34,297 nt of DNA. It comes from Candidatus Kuenenia stuttgartensis. GTDB taxonomy: Bacteria > Planctomycetota > Planctomycetia > Pirellulales > UBA1268. Both the position numbers and the translations under genes were made by a program. Below are positions 6,347 to 15,495 of this stretch, piece by piece (the first letter of the stretch is position 1; each line of letters starts with the position of its first letter). The stretch spans positions 1-34,297 of the forward strand of contig CAMBFA010000022.1 in NCBI GenBank assembly GCA_945865325.1, read 5' to 3'. Under the pieces are notes generated by a model. That model was not told the origin of the DNA. It saw nothing but the letters and a program-made list of their open reading frames with translations, and made no database searches.

Positions 6347-9124
6347 ATGCTCCGCCGTTTTCCAGGCGCCCCCCTCCTCAGGCGCGCCCCCCTCGTCATC
6401 GGTTCCCTCCTCCTCGCCATGGTCGCCATGCTCGCCTCCCCGCTCCCCGCGGCCCCTCCCAAGCCGGTCGCCGCCGTCGAAGGGGTGACCGAGTACGTCT
6501 TCGACAACGGCGCCCGGCTCGTCCTCTTCCCCGATCCGTCGCGGCCGACCATCACGGTCAACATGACGGTCCTCGTCGGCTCGCGCCACGAGGGCTACGG
6601 CGAAGCGGGAATGGCCCACCTCCTCGAGCACCTCGTCTTCAAGGGGACGCCCACCTTCCCGGAGGTGCCGAAGGCGCTGCGTGATCACGGTGCCAGCTTC
6701 AACGGCACGACGAACGTCGACCGCACGAACTACTTCGAAACCCTCCCGGCCAGCGACGAAAACCTCGACTTCGCCATCCATCTCGAGTGCGACCGGCTCG
6801 TCAACAGCTTCATCAAGCGGGAGGATCTTCTCTCCGAGTTCACCGTCGTCCGCAATGAGTTTGAGCGCGGGGAGAACAGCCCCGAACGAGTTCTCTCGCA
6901 GCGCGTCCAGGCGGCGGCCTACGAATGGCACAACTACGGCAAGTCAACGATCGGGAACCGCTCCGACATCGAGCGCGTGCCGATCGACAACCTCCGCGAC
7001 TTCTACGAGCGCTTCTACCAGCCGGACAACGTCGTGCTCATCGTGACGGGGAAGTTCGAGCCGGCGAAGGTCCTCGAACTGGCGATGAAATACCTCGGCT
7101 CGATCCCGAAGCCGTCGCGGCGGCTGAATGCCACCTACACCGAAGAGCCGGCCCAAGACGGCGAGCGGACGGTGATCCTGCGCCGCGTCGGCAAGGTTGG
7201 TGCGGTGATGGCGGCCTACCATATGCCTGCCTCGGCCCATGCCGACTGGGCCCCGCTCTCGATGCTCGCAAGCATCCTCACGGAAGACAAGATCGGGCGG
7301 CTCGAGAAGAATCTCGTCGAGCCCGCCATCGCCACCAGCGCCAGTGCCTTTGCAGACGACGCCCACGATCCCGGGCTGTTCTCCTTCATGGCCCAGCCGA
7401 CCGAGGGGAAGCTCGAAGAGACGGAGAAGGTGCTTCTGGGGATCGCCGACAAGGTCGGGGAAACGCCGTTTACTGCCGAGGAGCTCGATCGGGCGAAGGT
7501 CCGGACGAAGCGCGGCTACGACAACGCGATCGCCAATGCCGCCTCGATGGCCCAGGCGCTCTCCTCGGCCGCGGCCCTCGGCGACTGGCGGCTGTGGTTC
7601 CTCCAGCGTGACCGGATTGCCGCCACGACGGTCGACGACGTCAATCGGGTGGCGAAAACCTACTTCCACCCCCACAACCGCACCGTCGGGATCTTCATCC
7701 CCGCCGATACCCCCCAGCGGCTCGCCGTGCCGGCGGTCGAGTCGATCGCGGATCTCGTCAAGGATTACCAGGGGGGAGCGGCGGTCGAGGCGGGGGAAGC
7801 CTTCGACCCCAGCCCGGAAACCATCGAGGCCCGGACGCGCGTCATCGACCTCGACGGCGTGAAGGTGGCGCTCCTCGAGAAGAAAAACCGGGGCGAGACG
7901 GTCACCTTCTCACTGTCGCTCCATTACGGCAACGAGAAGTCGCTCGCCGGGCTCGCCACCGCCAGCGGCATGCTCCCCTCGATGCTCATGGCGGGAACGA
8001 GCAAATACGACCGGCAGCAACTGCGGCAGAAGTTCGACGAGCTCGGTGTCCGCATGGGCGGAGGCGGTCGCCGCGGCGGACGTGGCAGCGGTGGCAGCGG
8101 TGCCGGCGTGCTCTCGTTCGGCATGGAGGCGAAGCGGGCGACGCTGCCGGAGGCGATCCGTCTCCTCGGCGAGGTTCTCCGTGATCCCGCCTTTCCGGCC
8201 GACGAGCTCGAGCAGATGCGGGCCCAGTCGCTGGCGGGCCTGGCGCAGATGCAGACCGAGCCGCAGATGCTCGCCGGAGTCGCCCTCGGCCGTGCCCTCT
8301 CCGACTATTCCCGCGGTGACGTGCGCTACGCCCGCACGATCGAGGAGAACATCGCCGATCTCAAGGCCGTCTCGCTCGATGAAGTGAAGACGCTGTGGCG
8401 TGACCAACTCGCCGCCGCCACCGGCGAGGTGGTGATCGTCGGCGACTTCGACCCCGATGCGGCCGTCGCGGAGGTCCGCCAGGCGCTGGCTGGCTGGAAG
8501 AGCACGACGCCCTACCAGCGGATCGAGAGAACGGTAAAGGCCGACGTGACGGGAGCCAAGGACGACATCCTCACGCCCGACAAGGCCAATGCCATGTTCA
8601 CCGCGGGCCTCGCCTTCCCCCTCAACGACGATTCGCCCGACGAGGTGGCCCTCGAGATCGGCAACTTCATCCTCGGCGGCGGCGCCCTCTCCAGCCGCCT
8701 CGGCGACCGGATCCGGCAGAAGGAGGGGCTCTCCTACGGCGTGACATCGTCGGTGTCGGTCCCTGCGCGCGGGGACGACGCCCGATTCACGATCAATGCG
8801 ATCACCAACCCCGCCAACATCGACGCGGTAGAGACCGCGGCGCTGGAAGAACTGAAGCGGTTCCTTCAGTCGGGCCCGAGTGAGCAGGAATTGTCCGACG
8901 CCAAGACCGCCTGGCTCGAGGCCCGCAAGACCGGCCGCTCGTCTGACGGCACGATCGCCAGCCAACTCGCCGCGAACCTCGACCTCGGCCGAACTTTTGC
9001 CCGCGTGGCGGAGGACGAAAAGCGGGTGGAGTCGCTCACGCCGCAGCAGGTGCAGGATGCCTTCCGCCGCCACATCGACCCCGACAAGCTGATCATCATC
9101 CGCGCCGGCGATTTCAATAAATGA
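6347..9124 (+). CDS. exported M16-family zinc peptidase, two M16 units
   Basis: The 925-aa protein has a signal sequence (MLRRFPGAP then a hydrophobic core to about residue 36). Its first M16 unit has an intact inverted zinc motif HLLEH at 91-95, and the distal Glu in VVRNEFERGE near residue 171. The second half (from about residue 500) has the M16 fold pattern, including SSRLGDRIRQKEGLSYGV, the conserved R-x-x-x-G-L-x-Y segment, but no zinc motif. An active N-unit plus an inactive C-unit is the usual arrangement. A Gly/Arg-rich loop interrupts the second half near residues 568-585. ATG 6347 has GGAAGGAA 8 nt upstream, whereas ATG 6290 would precede the signal with unrelated residues. The stop overlaps the next start (ATGA). 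It probably degrades peptides in the periplasm. Confidence 0.92.
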   Translation: MLRRFPGAPLLRRAPLVIGSLLLAMVAMLASPLPAAPPKPVAAVEGVTEYVFDNGARLVLFPDPSRPTITVNMTVLVGSRHEGYGEAGMAHLLEHLVFKGTPTFPEVPKALRDHGASFNGTTNVDRTNYFETLPASDENLDFAIHLECDRLVNSFIKREDLLSEFTVVRNEFERGENSPERVLSQRVQAAAYEWHNYGKSTIGNRSDIERVPIDNLRDFYERFYQPDNVVLIVTGKFEPAKVLELAMKYLGSIPKPSRRLNATYTEEPAQDGERTVILRRVGKVGAVMAAYHMPASAHADWAPLSMLASILTEDKIGRLEKNLVEPAIATSASAFADDAHDPGLFSFMAQPTEGKLEETEKVLLGIADKVGETPFTAEELDRAKVRTKRGYDNAIANAASMAQALSSAAALGDWRLWFLQRDRIAATTVDDVNRVAKTYFHPHNRTVGIFIPADTPQRLAVPAVESIADLVKDYQGGAAVEAGEAFDPSPETIEARTRVIDLDGVKVALLEKKNRGETVTFSLSLHYGNEKSLAGLATASGMLPSMLMAGTSKYDRQQLRQKFDELGVRMGGGGRRGGRGSGGSGAGVLSFGMEAKRATLPEAIRLLGEVLRDPAFPADELEQMRAQSLAGLAQMQTEPQMLAGVALGRALSDYSRGDVRYARTIEENIADLKAVSLDEVKTLWRDQLAAATGEVVIVGDFDPDAAVAEVRQALAGWKSTTPYQRIERTVKADVTGAKDDILTPDKANAMFTAGLAFPLNDDSPDEVALEIGNFILGGGALSSRLGDRIRQKEGLSYGVTSSVSVPARGDDARFTINAITNPANIDAVETAALEELKRFLQSGPSEQELSDAKTAWLEARKTGRSSDGTIASQLAANLDLGRTFARVAEDEKRVESLTPQQVQDAFRRHIDPDKLIIIRAGDFNK

Positions 9125-10314
9125 TTCCCACGGGCAGCGCCCCGCCGGCTCGTACCGGTGGAGGCCTGGGGCTGGTGGCCGCCAGCGCCATGGTCTTTTT
9201 GATGGTCTTCCTCTCCCCCGGTGCCGCCCGGGCCGAGGGGCATGAGGATCTGCGGGCGACGCTCGATGAAGTCCGTGTCAGGCATGACCTCCCGGCACTC
9301 TGGGCAGGGCGATTCCACGCTGACAGTCGGCGGGTGTTCGCGGTCAGCGGCGTGCGCAAAGATGGCGAAGTCGATCCGGCCCGCCTCGACGATCTCGTTC
9401 ACATCGGATCGTGCACCAAGGCGATGACGGCCGTGCTGATCGCCCGGCTCTGGACCGCCGGGAAGCTCTCCCCCGAGACGACGCTCGCCGAGTGCTTCCC
9501 CGAGGTCCGCGCGGCCGAAGGGGGGGTGCTCGCCACATCGCGGTGGGGCAGCGTGACGATCGATGATCTTCTCCGACACACCAGCGGCGCTCCGGCCAAT
9601 GCCGATTGGTGGGCCCTCCATCGCGCTCATCCCAGCGACCCGGTCGCGGCGCGGCGCGGGCTCCTCGAATGGCTCCTCTCCCAACCCCGCCCGGCCGAGC
9701 CCGGCTTCCTCTATTCGAATGTCGGCTACGCCCTCCTCGGCCACATCGTTGAATCGATCGAAGGGAAGCCGTGGGAAACACGCATGGCCGACGACGTCTT
9801 CCAGCCGCTCGGGCTGACGACGGCTTCCTTCGGCCCCCTCCCCCCGGAGGGCTCGACGGGAGCCTGGGGGCATGTCGTGCATGACGGTGTCATCGAGCCG
9901 GTGCGGATCGACAATCCCCCGCCGCTGGGCCCGGCCGGGCGCGTCCATCTCTCGATCGAGGATTGGTCGCGCTTTGCCCTCGCCTTCACCGCCGACAGCA
10001 GGGAGGGCGACCAACCCCGTCTCGGCGTGTCGCCCCGCGACTGGGCCCGCTGTCTCGCGCCGCGCGACGGGGAGCACTACGCCGGCGGATGGGGGCTCCA
10101 TGAGCGGGCCTGGGGGGGCGGGCGCGTGCTTTCCCACTCCGGCTCCAACACCACCTGGTATTGCGTCGCCTGGGTGGCCCCGGGGCGCGATTTCTGTCTC
10201 CTCGGGGCGACCAACAGCGGCGCCCCGGCGGCGGCGGCAGCGTGCGATGAGGCGGTCTCGGCCTGCCTCGATCCGCGGCTGCTCCCCTTCGACGACACCG
10301 CGGAACGTCGCTGA
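9121..10314 (+). CDS. secreted serine hydrolase, beta-lactamase / class C-like family
   Basis: The 397-aa product has a hydrophobic export signal to about residue 38 (ending AARAEG). It carries the penicillin-binding/esterase-type catalytic set: SCTK at 97-100 (S-x-x-K), YSN in LYSNVGYALLGHIVE (about residue 198), and HSG in VLSHSGSNTTWY near residue 340 in place of K-T-G. H-x-G rather than K-T-G is typical of the broad class C-like esterase and D-aminopeptidase group (COG1680), so a drug-inactivating role is not implied. The start overlaps the M16 peptidase stop by 4 bp, pointing to translational coupling and perhaps a shared job in extracytoplasmic peptide or wall-fragment breakdown. The substrate cannot be told. 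Confidence 0.88.
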   Translation: MIPTGSAPPARTGGGLGLVAASAMVFLMVFLSPGAARAEGHEDLRATLDEVRVRHDLPALWAGRFHADSRRVFAVSGVRKDGEVDPARLDDLVHIGSCTKAMTAVLIARLWTAGKLSPETTLAECFPEVRAAEGGVLATSRWGSVTIDDLLRHTSGAPANADWWALHRAHPSDPVAARRGLLEWLLSQPRPAEPGFLYSNVGYALLGHIVESIEGKPWETRMADDVFQPLGLTTASFGPLPPEGSTGAWGHVVHDGVIEPVRIDNPPPLGPAGRVHLSIEDWSRFALAFTADSREGDQPRLGVSPRDWARCLAPRDGEHYAGGWGLHERAWGGGRVLSHSGSNTTWYCVAWVAPGRDFCLLGATNSGAPAAAAACDEAVSACLDPRLLPFDDTAERR

Positions 10315-10425
10315 GGGGGGCGGGGACTTGCGGCCTCGGCAGCGAGCGGGTCGATTGGGAGCCTCCCGGGGTAGCCGCCGACCGCCAGCGCCGTCCGAGG
10401 AGTGTCATGGGAAGGAGTCCTGCCG

Positions 10426-11475
10426 ATGCCCCGCCGTGCCTCTGCCAAGTCTTCTCCAGCCGAGGCCGGGATCGTATCCGCAACTGCGGCGCCGGCGGTC
10501 GAAGCCACCCACCCGGCAGCGCTGCCGGCTGCCATCCCCTCGAACACCCTTCTCGAAGGAGACTGCCTCCAGTCGTTGGCCGGTCTCCCGGACGCCTGCG
10601 CCCATCTGGCGTTCGCCGATCCACCGTTCAACATCGGCTACGACTACGACACCTACGACGACCGCCGCTCCGCCGACGATTATCTGGGGTGGTCGAAGCG
10701 TTGGATGGGGGAGATCGTCCGTGTTCTGCGTCCCGATGGCACCTTCTGGCTGGCGATCGGCGACGAATACGCCGCCGAGCTCAAGGTGCTGGCGACGCGG
10801 GAGCTCGGGCTCACCTGCCGCAGTTGGGTGGTGTGGTACTACACGTTCGGCGTCAACTGCCGGCAGAAGTTCAGCCGGTCGCACGCCCACATCTTCCAGT
10901 TCGTCCGCGATCCCACCACCTTCACCTTCAACACCGAGGCGATCCGCGTGCCATCGGCACGCGAGCTCGTCTATGGGGATCGCCGCGCGAATCCCAAGGG
11001 TCGTCTCCCCGACGATACCTGGATTCTCCGGCCCCAGGACCTCCCCGAGGGATTTTCCCGCGACGAAGATACCTGGTACTTCCCCCGTGTCTGCGGGACG
11101 TTCAAGGAACGCTCCGGCTGGCACGGCTGCCAGATGCCGGAGCAGCTCCTCGGCCGGATCATCCGGGCCTCGAGCCATCCCGGCGACCTCGTCATCGATC
11201 CCTTCGCAGGGAGCGGCACGACGCTCGCCGTGGCCTCGAAGCTGGGGAGGCGCTACCTCGGCTGCGAGCTCTCACCGCAGTATGCCGCCCGGATCCGCCA
11301 GCGCCTCGCCTCGGCGCAGCCGGGGGAACCCCTCGACGGCGCGCCGGAGCCTCTCAAGAGCGTGCCTGCCACGAGCGAAGGGCGCCGTCTCGGTGAGCGG
11401 CGGGAGATGAAAAAATCGGGAAAACGCCCGAGCAAGGGGACCGAGCCGCGCTTGTTTCCCACCGATCAGCCATGA
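10426..11475 (+). CDS. beta-class site-specific DNA methyltransferase (adenine-N6 or cytosine-N4), solitary
   Basis: The 349-aa protein has the beta-class motif order: catalytic motif IV DPPF at about 65-68 ([16 protein letters not shown]) comes before the S-adenosylmethionine motif [10 protein letters not shown] at about 257-265. The target-recognition region lies between them. DPP(Y/F) marks amino-methyltransferases, not C5 enzymes. The first 38 residues are a low-complexity Ala/Pro/Ser lead. The C-terminal 40 residues are basic ([10 protein letters not shown]). ATG 10426 has GAAGGAG 8 nt upstream; GTG 10402 has no such site. No restriction endonuclease gene is next to it. The downstream neighbour is scpB, 65 nt away. 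An orphan regulatory methylase is likely, but the recognition sequence cannot be read from the protein by eye. Confidence 0.93.
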   Translation: MPRRASAKSSPAEAGIVSATAAPAVEATHPAALPAAIPSNTLLEGDCLQSLAGLPDACAHLAFADPPFNIGYDYDTYDDRRSADDYLGWSKRWMGEIVRVLRPDGTFWLAIGDEYAAELKVLATRELGLTCRSWVVWYYTFGVNCRQKFSRSHAHIFQFVRDPTTFTFNTEAIRVPSARELVYGDRRANPKGRLPDDTWILRPQDLPEGFSRDEDTWYFPRVCGTFKERSGWHGCQMPEQLLGRIIRASSHPGDLVIDPFAGSGTTLAVASKLGRRYLGCELSPQYAARIRQRLASAQPGEPLDGAPEPLKSVPATSEGRRLGERREMKKSGKRPSKGTEPRLFPTDQP

Positions 11476-11540
11476 TTGAAGGGGCTCGGAATCGGGAGGG
11501 ATCACCCTCCGGATCCCCGCGCCGCTGATGAGGGCCACGG

Positions 11541-12344
11541 ATGGCAACGTCGAAGTCGCGACGCACGGCGCAAGACAAGGCAGTGCCCCCGCCGGCCACA
11601 AAGCCGGACGAACGGTCGTCGGCGCCAGCCGCAGGGGGCATCACCGCTGCGCCGGCCGACGGCGGGCTATCGATCGACCGACTCGCACGGGCTTTCGCCT
11701 CGATGATGGGGGTGGCCGATCCGTATGGCGGCACCACACCGGCCGACGGGGATGCCGGTGTCGAGGTCGATCCCTCGCCAAACCTCGACGAGGATGATTT
11801 CGGGTCGGGGGAGCATGATTCCAGCTGCCGGGTCAGCCCGGCCACGATTCTCGAGGCCCTCCTCTTCGTCGGCCTTCCCGGGGGGGCTCCGCTCGGGGCG
11901 AAGCGGGTCGCCACGTTGATGCGGGGAGTGCGTCCGCAGGAGATCGACGAAATCGCCGCCGACCTGGCCCGCCAGTACCGGGCGAACAACTGCCCCTACG
12001 AGGTTGTGTCGCTCGCCGATGGCTGGGTGATGCGGCTCCGCGAGGAATACGCCTCGCTTGGCCGTGTTATCGAGAGCCGGGCCCGGCTGGTGCGCCTCGA
12101 CGCCGATGCCCTCGACGTCCTCGCCGTCGTCGCTTGGAATCAACCTGTGGCGCGGGATCGGTTTGTGGAGCTCGGCTGCGACGCCTCGCCGAGCATCCTC
12201 CGGCTCCTCGTCCGCCGCGGGCTCCTCGAGTTGTCTCCGGGCGACGACGGCGCCGCGAGCTACCGCACGACGAGGAAGTTCCTCGACATCTTCCACCTTA
12301 CGCGGATCGAGGATCTGCCCGAACCGGACGCCCCGCCGGGGTGA
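11541..12344 (+). CDS. scpB: segregation and condensation protein B
   Basis: ScpB is the winged-helix dimer that binds ScpA in the SMC-ScpAB condensin. Seen in the 267-aa product: the ScpB core begins near residue 95 with SPATILEALLFVGLPGG and continues through PYEVVSLADGWVMRLREEYA, the family's N-terminal winged helix. The second winged helix runs from about 185 (DALDVLAVVAWNQPVARDRF) to the C-terminal YRTTRKFLDIFHLTRIEDLP. About 90 residues before the core are low-complexity and acidic, and are absent from short ScpB proteins. The start is well set: GAGGG at 11530-11534 lies 6 nt before the ATG. No scpA or smc is in view. It is convergent with cca, with 8 bp between stops. Confidence 0.9.
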   Translation: MATSKSRRTAQDKAVPPPATKPDERSSAPAAGGITAAPADGGLSIDRLARAFASMMGVADPYGGTTPADGDAGVEVDPSPNLDEDDFGSGEHDSSCRVSPATILEALLFVGLPGGAPLGAKRVATLMRGVRPQEIDEIAADLARQYRANNCPYEVVSLADGWVMRLREEYASLGRVIESRARLVRLDADALDVLAVVAWNQPVARDRFVELGCDASPSILRLLVRRGLLELSPGDDGAASYRTTRKFLDIFHLTRIEDLPEPDAPPG

Positions 12345-12352
12345 ACCGGTCG

Positions 12353-13630
12353 TCAGCCCGGGGCCCGCCGCTGCGCCAACCAGGCCAGCGCCTCGGCCGT
12401 GGAAGTCAGCATGCCGTCGAGCTGCAGGGCCCTGATCCGAACAAGCATCTCCCCCAGAGCGGGTCCAGGGGCACAGCCGGCACGGAGCAGATCGTGGCCG
12501 CCGAGCAGCGGCGGCGGGTCGAGCTCGGCGCGGGGCCGCAGTAGGCAGGCAGTGGCCCAGGCAGCGAAATCGGCCCCGTGGCCGCTGACGGCGGCGCGGG
12601 CCCGGAGGAGGTCGGCCAGGCGCGGAGCGTCGCGATGAGCGAGCCAGGGCTGGAGGCTCGACCACGGCCGGTTCATGGGGAGCTCATCGACGCTGCGGGG
12701 GGCGAGATCGTCGAGGGCGGCCCGCAGCCAGCAGGCGCCGTTGCCCTCGCGGTTGGAAAGCCGCAGCCGGGCCACGACGCAGGGAAGGGCTGCCCGCTCC
12801 CTGTCGGCGAGGATCGCTAGCGCCGCCTCGAGCGACGGCTCATCGAGGGCCTCGACGACGCGGGCCGAAAGCAACCAGGCAGAGTCGGGCCCAGCGGGCC
12901 CGTGCGGAGGCGTGAGCTCCGGCAGAACGACCGGCGCCAGCCGCGTCTCGGCGAGGAGCTCAAGCGCCCGGCCGCGTCCGCAACGGGAGAGCATCGCCCG
13001 CAGTTCGGCGGCGATCCGCTCGGGGCTTACCGTGGCGGCCCGGGGGGCGAGCCGTTGGATCGCGGCGCGGGTCTCGGCGTCGAGCACAAAGCCGAATCCG
13101 GCCGCGAACCGCACTGCCCGCAGCATCCGCAGGTGATCCTCGCCGAAGCGCAGGGCCGGCTCCCCGATGGCACGAACGATCCCCGCCTCGAGATCGGCCC
13201 GGCCACCGACATAGTCGTGCACTTCACCTGTCCGGGGGTCCATGAAGAGCCCGTTGATCGTGAAATCGCGGCGCTGGGCATCCTCGGCGGCCGTCGAAAA
13301 GGTGACGCCAGCCGGGTGCCGGCCATCGGTGTAGGCCGCGTCGGTGCGGAACGTCGTCACCTCGACCTGACCACTCCCCCGCCGCCCGACGACGGTGATC
13401 ACCCCAAACGCCGCGCCGACGGCGAGTGTCCGCGCGCGCCCGAACAGCGCGCGAACAACATCCGGCCTGGCCGAGGTGGCGACGTCATAATCGGCCGGTA
13501 TTCGGCCGAGGAGCTCGTCCCGAACACACCCTCCGGCCCACAGCGCGTCATGCCCGTCGGCGCGGAGCCGATCGACGACGCTTCGCGCGAACTCCCTCGC
13601 CTCGACCGGATCGGATGCAATAGCTGCCAT
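12353..13630 (-). CDS. cca: CCA tRNA nucleotidyltransferase / poly(A) polymerase family
   Basis: This 425-aa class II nucleotidyltransferase adds or repairs the 3' CCA of tRNA. Poly(A) polymerase is the close alternative. Motifs: WAGGCVRDELLG at about 31-42 (nucleotide-binding G-G-x-V-R-D), ADYDVATSA with catalytic D47 and D49, AEDAQRRDFTINGLF (R-R-D-F-T-I-N), then HDYVGGRADLEAGIVRAIG and RMLRAVRFAAGFGF of the neck domain. The C-terminal third is helical and weakly conserved. ATG 13630 is used; GTG 13663 would add 11 residues translated from an AT-rich stretch with no motif. No strong ribosome binding site is visible for either. The upstream gap holds spaced direct repeats (13663-13680). Confidence 0.9.
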   Translation of the reverse strand: MAAIASDPVEAREFARSVVDRLRADGHDALWAGGCVRDELLGRIPADYDVATSARPDVVRALFGRARTLAVGAAFGVITVVGRRGSGQVEVTTFRTDAAYTDGRHPAGVTFSTAAEDAQRRDFTINGLFMDPRTGEVHDYVGGRADLEAGIVRAIGEPALRFGEDHLRMLRAVRFAAGFGFVLDAETRAAIQRLAPRAATVSPERIAAELRAMLSRCGRGRALELLAETRLAPVVLPELTPPHGPAGPDSAWLLSARVVEALDEPSLEAALAILADRERAALPCVVARLRLSNREGNGACWLRAALDDLAPRSVDELPMNRPWSSLQPWLAHRDAPRLADLLRARAAVSGHGADFAAWATACLLRPRAELDPPPLLGGHDLLRAGCAPGPALGEMLVRIRALQLDGMLTSTAEALAWLAQRRAPG

Positions 13631-13662
13631 AGAGATTATTAAGTTGACACGATTCCAGCTCA

Positions 13663-13680
13663 CTCATAAACTGCTCATAA
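13663..13680. repeat. paired CTCATAA repeats upstream of cca, one helical turn apart
   Basis: CTCATAA occurs at 13663-13669 and again at 13674-13680, an 11-bp period. They lie 33-50 bp upstream of the cca ATG in an AT-rich patch. They could be an operator half-site pair or part of the promoter. Nothing in the sequence says which factor would bind. Confidence 0.3.
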
Positions 13681-13718
13681 TTCTGTTTTCTGGGGTCGGT
13701 GCCCGAACTCTCCGCGAT

Positions 13719-13736
13719 GTCTCCGCGTACGGAGAC
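13719..13736. promoter_or_regulatory. 18-bp palindrome between cca and the pseudopilin gene
   Basis: GTCTCCGCGTACGGAGAC has perfect 7-bp arms (13719-13725 and 13730-13736). TCTCCGCG is also present 11 bp to the left as a direct copy. It lies between the divergent cca and pseudopilin starts, so it is a candidate operator. A T-run follows at about 13762-13768, but it is too far from the stem for a standard intrinsic terminator. Confidence 0.35.
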
Positions 13737-13880
13737 CGGTTACCTTGGGGTTGAGGGGGTCTTTTTTTGATCGGCCGGGCAGTTCTCTGGCCATGGCTGG
13801 GATACTGTACGGCCCCACGTTCTCGTCGAGGCGTCATTCTTTATTTTTCCATGGCTGCCCTAATCGGGTGGAGGTGTTGT

Positions 13881-14963
13881 ATGTCTGTCCGGACCACCGG
13901 TTCCCATCGACGCGGCTTCACGCTCGTCGAATTGCTCGTCGTAATCGCCATCATCGGCACACTCGTCGGGCTGCTGCTGCCTGCTGTCCAGTCGGCCCGT
14001 GAGGCTGCCAACCGCAGTTCCTGCACCAACAAGCTGAAGCAGATCGGCCTCGCGATGCAAAACTTCCACGATTCCCGCAAGGCTCTGCCGGCTGGCTGCG
14101 ATCGGCTTCCATACTCCGCGACGACGTTCAGCATTGGCGAGCAAGCCTCAGCCCAGGGCGCGTTCAGCTACATCTGCCACATCCTCCCCTTCCTGGAGGA
14201 GACGAATCTCTACAATTCTCTCTCCGGGGCGACCAACCGCTTCCAGCGTGGTTCTTCACCGTTCGGACCGTCGACCGCCGCCAACGGCAAGCATCTGTCG
14301 ACGACCGTTCTCAACGGGCTGCTCTGCCCGTCCTTCGGTGGCCAGGGGGTTGTGCAGCTCGCTCCTGGCAGCAACTTCAAGTCGCTCCTCGGCGGGTCGC
14401 TCCCTTATTCCCAGATCGCGCTCACCAACTACAAGGTGATGGCCGGCGTCGCCAGCCACGCCCTGGCAGGAAGCGTCACCGACTCGAGGACCGACAATGG
14501 CGCCTTTCCGCTGAAGCCGGCCAAGTTCGCCAACGAGGCCACCGACGCCTGCCCGCTGTTCGGCTTGGGATTCTCCGCGTTCAACGACGGCCTCTCCAAG
14601 ACCGTTTTTATTGCTGAGTCGAAGGAAGCCGGCAATGGCGCTTGGATCGACGCCGTGCAGACGTTCGTCCACACGGCCTCCGACGACGGAGCGTGCCCGA
14701 CTCAAGTCAACACCGTTTGGACTGGCGGAGTGTTGGGCCTGGGTTACGGTCCGACAGCGATTGCCACGGGACGGGTCTGCCAGAAACTCAGCGGCCGTGG
14801 CACGCTCGGCAACTCCGCTTGGGGCCCGTCGGCTGACCACTCCGGTGGCATGGTGATGCACGCGTACGGCGACGGCCATACGGGCTCGATTGGCACCGAC
14901 ATCGATCCGGCCATCTACCACGCCATCTGCACCCGGGCCGGCGGTGAGACCACCGGCGAGTGA
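13881..14963 (+). CDS. DUF1559 family pseudopilin-like protein (H-X9-DG domain)
   Basis: The 360-aa protein starts with a short basic leader and the type IV prepilin cleavage and membrane segment [20 protein letters not shown] (cleavage expected after the Gly before Phe, methylatable Glu at mature position 5). [21 protein letters not shown] and [13 protein letters not shown] follow, and the C-terminal [19 protein letters not shown] has His, nine residues, then Asp-Gly. This combination defines the DUF1559 pseudopilins amplified in Planctomycetes. The role is presumed to be a surface or secretion-related structure, but it is not established. The ATG has GGAGG at 13870-13874, 6 nt upstream. A -10-like GATACT lies at 13801-13806. 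The gene stands alone and ends at a strong terminator. Confidence 0.93.
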   Translation: MSVRTTGSHRRGFTLVELLVVIAIIGTLVGLLLPAVQSAREAANRSSCTNKLKQIGLAMQNFHDSRKALPAGCDRLPYSATTFSIGEQASAQGAFSYICHILPFLEETNLYNSLSGATNRFQRGSSPFGPSTAANGKHLSTTVLNGLLCPSFGGQGVVQLAPGSNFKSLLGGSLPYSQIALTNYKVMAGVASHALAGSVTDSRTDNGAFPLKPAKFANEATDACPLFGLGFSAFNDGLSKTVFIAESKEAGNGAWIDAVQTFVHTASDDGACPTQVNTVWTGGVLGLGYGPTAIATGRVCQKLSGRGTLGNSAWGPSADHSGGMVMHAYGDGHTGSIGTDIDPAIYHAICTRAGGETTGE

Positions 14964-15010
14964 TCGGGTGATTGGTCGCTCGCGATTTCGGCAAACATCT
15001 GCCTGAAGCT

Positions 15011-15051
15011 GCGGCAGCCGGGGGGCCTCCCTCCGGCTGCCGCTTTTTTTT
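15011..15051 (+). terminator. intrinsic terminator of the pseudopilin gene
   Basis: An 11-bp perfect stem (GCGGCAGCCGG at 15011-15021 with CCGGCTGCCGC at 15033-15043), an 11-nt loop and eight T (15044-15051) follow the pseudopilin stop by 47 bp. This is a textbook rho-independent terminator. Confidence 0.93.
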
Positions 15052-15141
15052 GCTTCATCGGCAACGTGGCGTTGCCCGTTGCTCTTTGCCAAGGCATCCT
15101 TGAAACAATTTTGAGCCATCCCTCCCGGAGACGTTTGCGCG

Positions 15142-15495
15142 ATGAGTGCCCCCCGCCCCGATGAAGTGCCCCTCGAGATCTCCCCTCCGGAAGCCGCCGC
15201 GATCCTCGCTGCCCCCACCGAGCCCTGGCTCCTTCTCGACTGCCGCACGCCCGAAGAACATGCCACCGCCCGGATCGAGGGCGCCATGCTCCTACCGATG
15301 CAGGAGATCGCCGCTCGCGTTGGGGAACTGGAAGCCTGGCGCGGCAGGACGATCGTTGTCCACTGCCACCACGGCGTTCGCAGCCTCCGGGTCACGCAAT
15401 GGCTGCGGGAGCGCGGATTCGCTTCCGCCACGAGCCTGCGGGGGGGAATCAATGCCTGGAGCGCCGAGGTCGATCCTACTGTGCCGGTCTACTGA
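15142..15495 (+). CDS. single-domain rhodanese-like sulfurtransferase
   Basis: The 117-aa protein is one rhodanese domain. It has LLLDCRTPEEHATARIEGA at about 31-48 (conserved D-x-R-x-x-x-E-(Y/H)-x-x-G-H-I-x-G-A pattern) and the active loop CHHGVRS starting at Cys75, which would carry the persulfide. The C-terminus RGGINAWSAEVDPTVPVY has the usual G-G-x-x-x-W. Single-domain rhodaneses move sulfane sulfur in the cytoplasm; the acceptor here is unknown. The neighbouring minus-strand gene is MnmE-like. Because some tRNA thiolation pathways use rhodaneses, a link is possible but only inferred. The 3' ends of the two genes overlap by 7 bp. Confidence 0.9.
   Translation: MSAPRPDEVPLEISPPEAAAILAAPTEPWLLLDCRTPEEHATARIEGAMLLPMQEIAARVGELEAWRGRTIVVHCHHGVRSLRVTQWLRERGFASATSLRGGINAWSAEVDPTVPVY

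Noticed and set aside
9121-10314. Antibiotic-resistance beta-lactamase
   Set aside because: The third motif is H-S-G and not K-T-G, and the gene is coupled to a peptidase. A general serine hydrolase is the safer call.
13733-13768. Intrinsic terminator in the cca / pseudopilin gap
   Set aside because: The stem next to the T-run would be only about 5 bp with a 20-nt loop, and no plus-strand gene ends just upstream.
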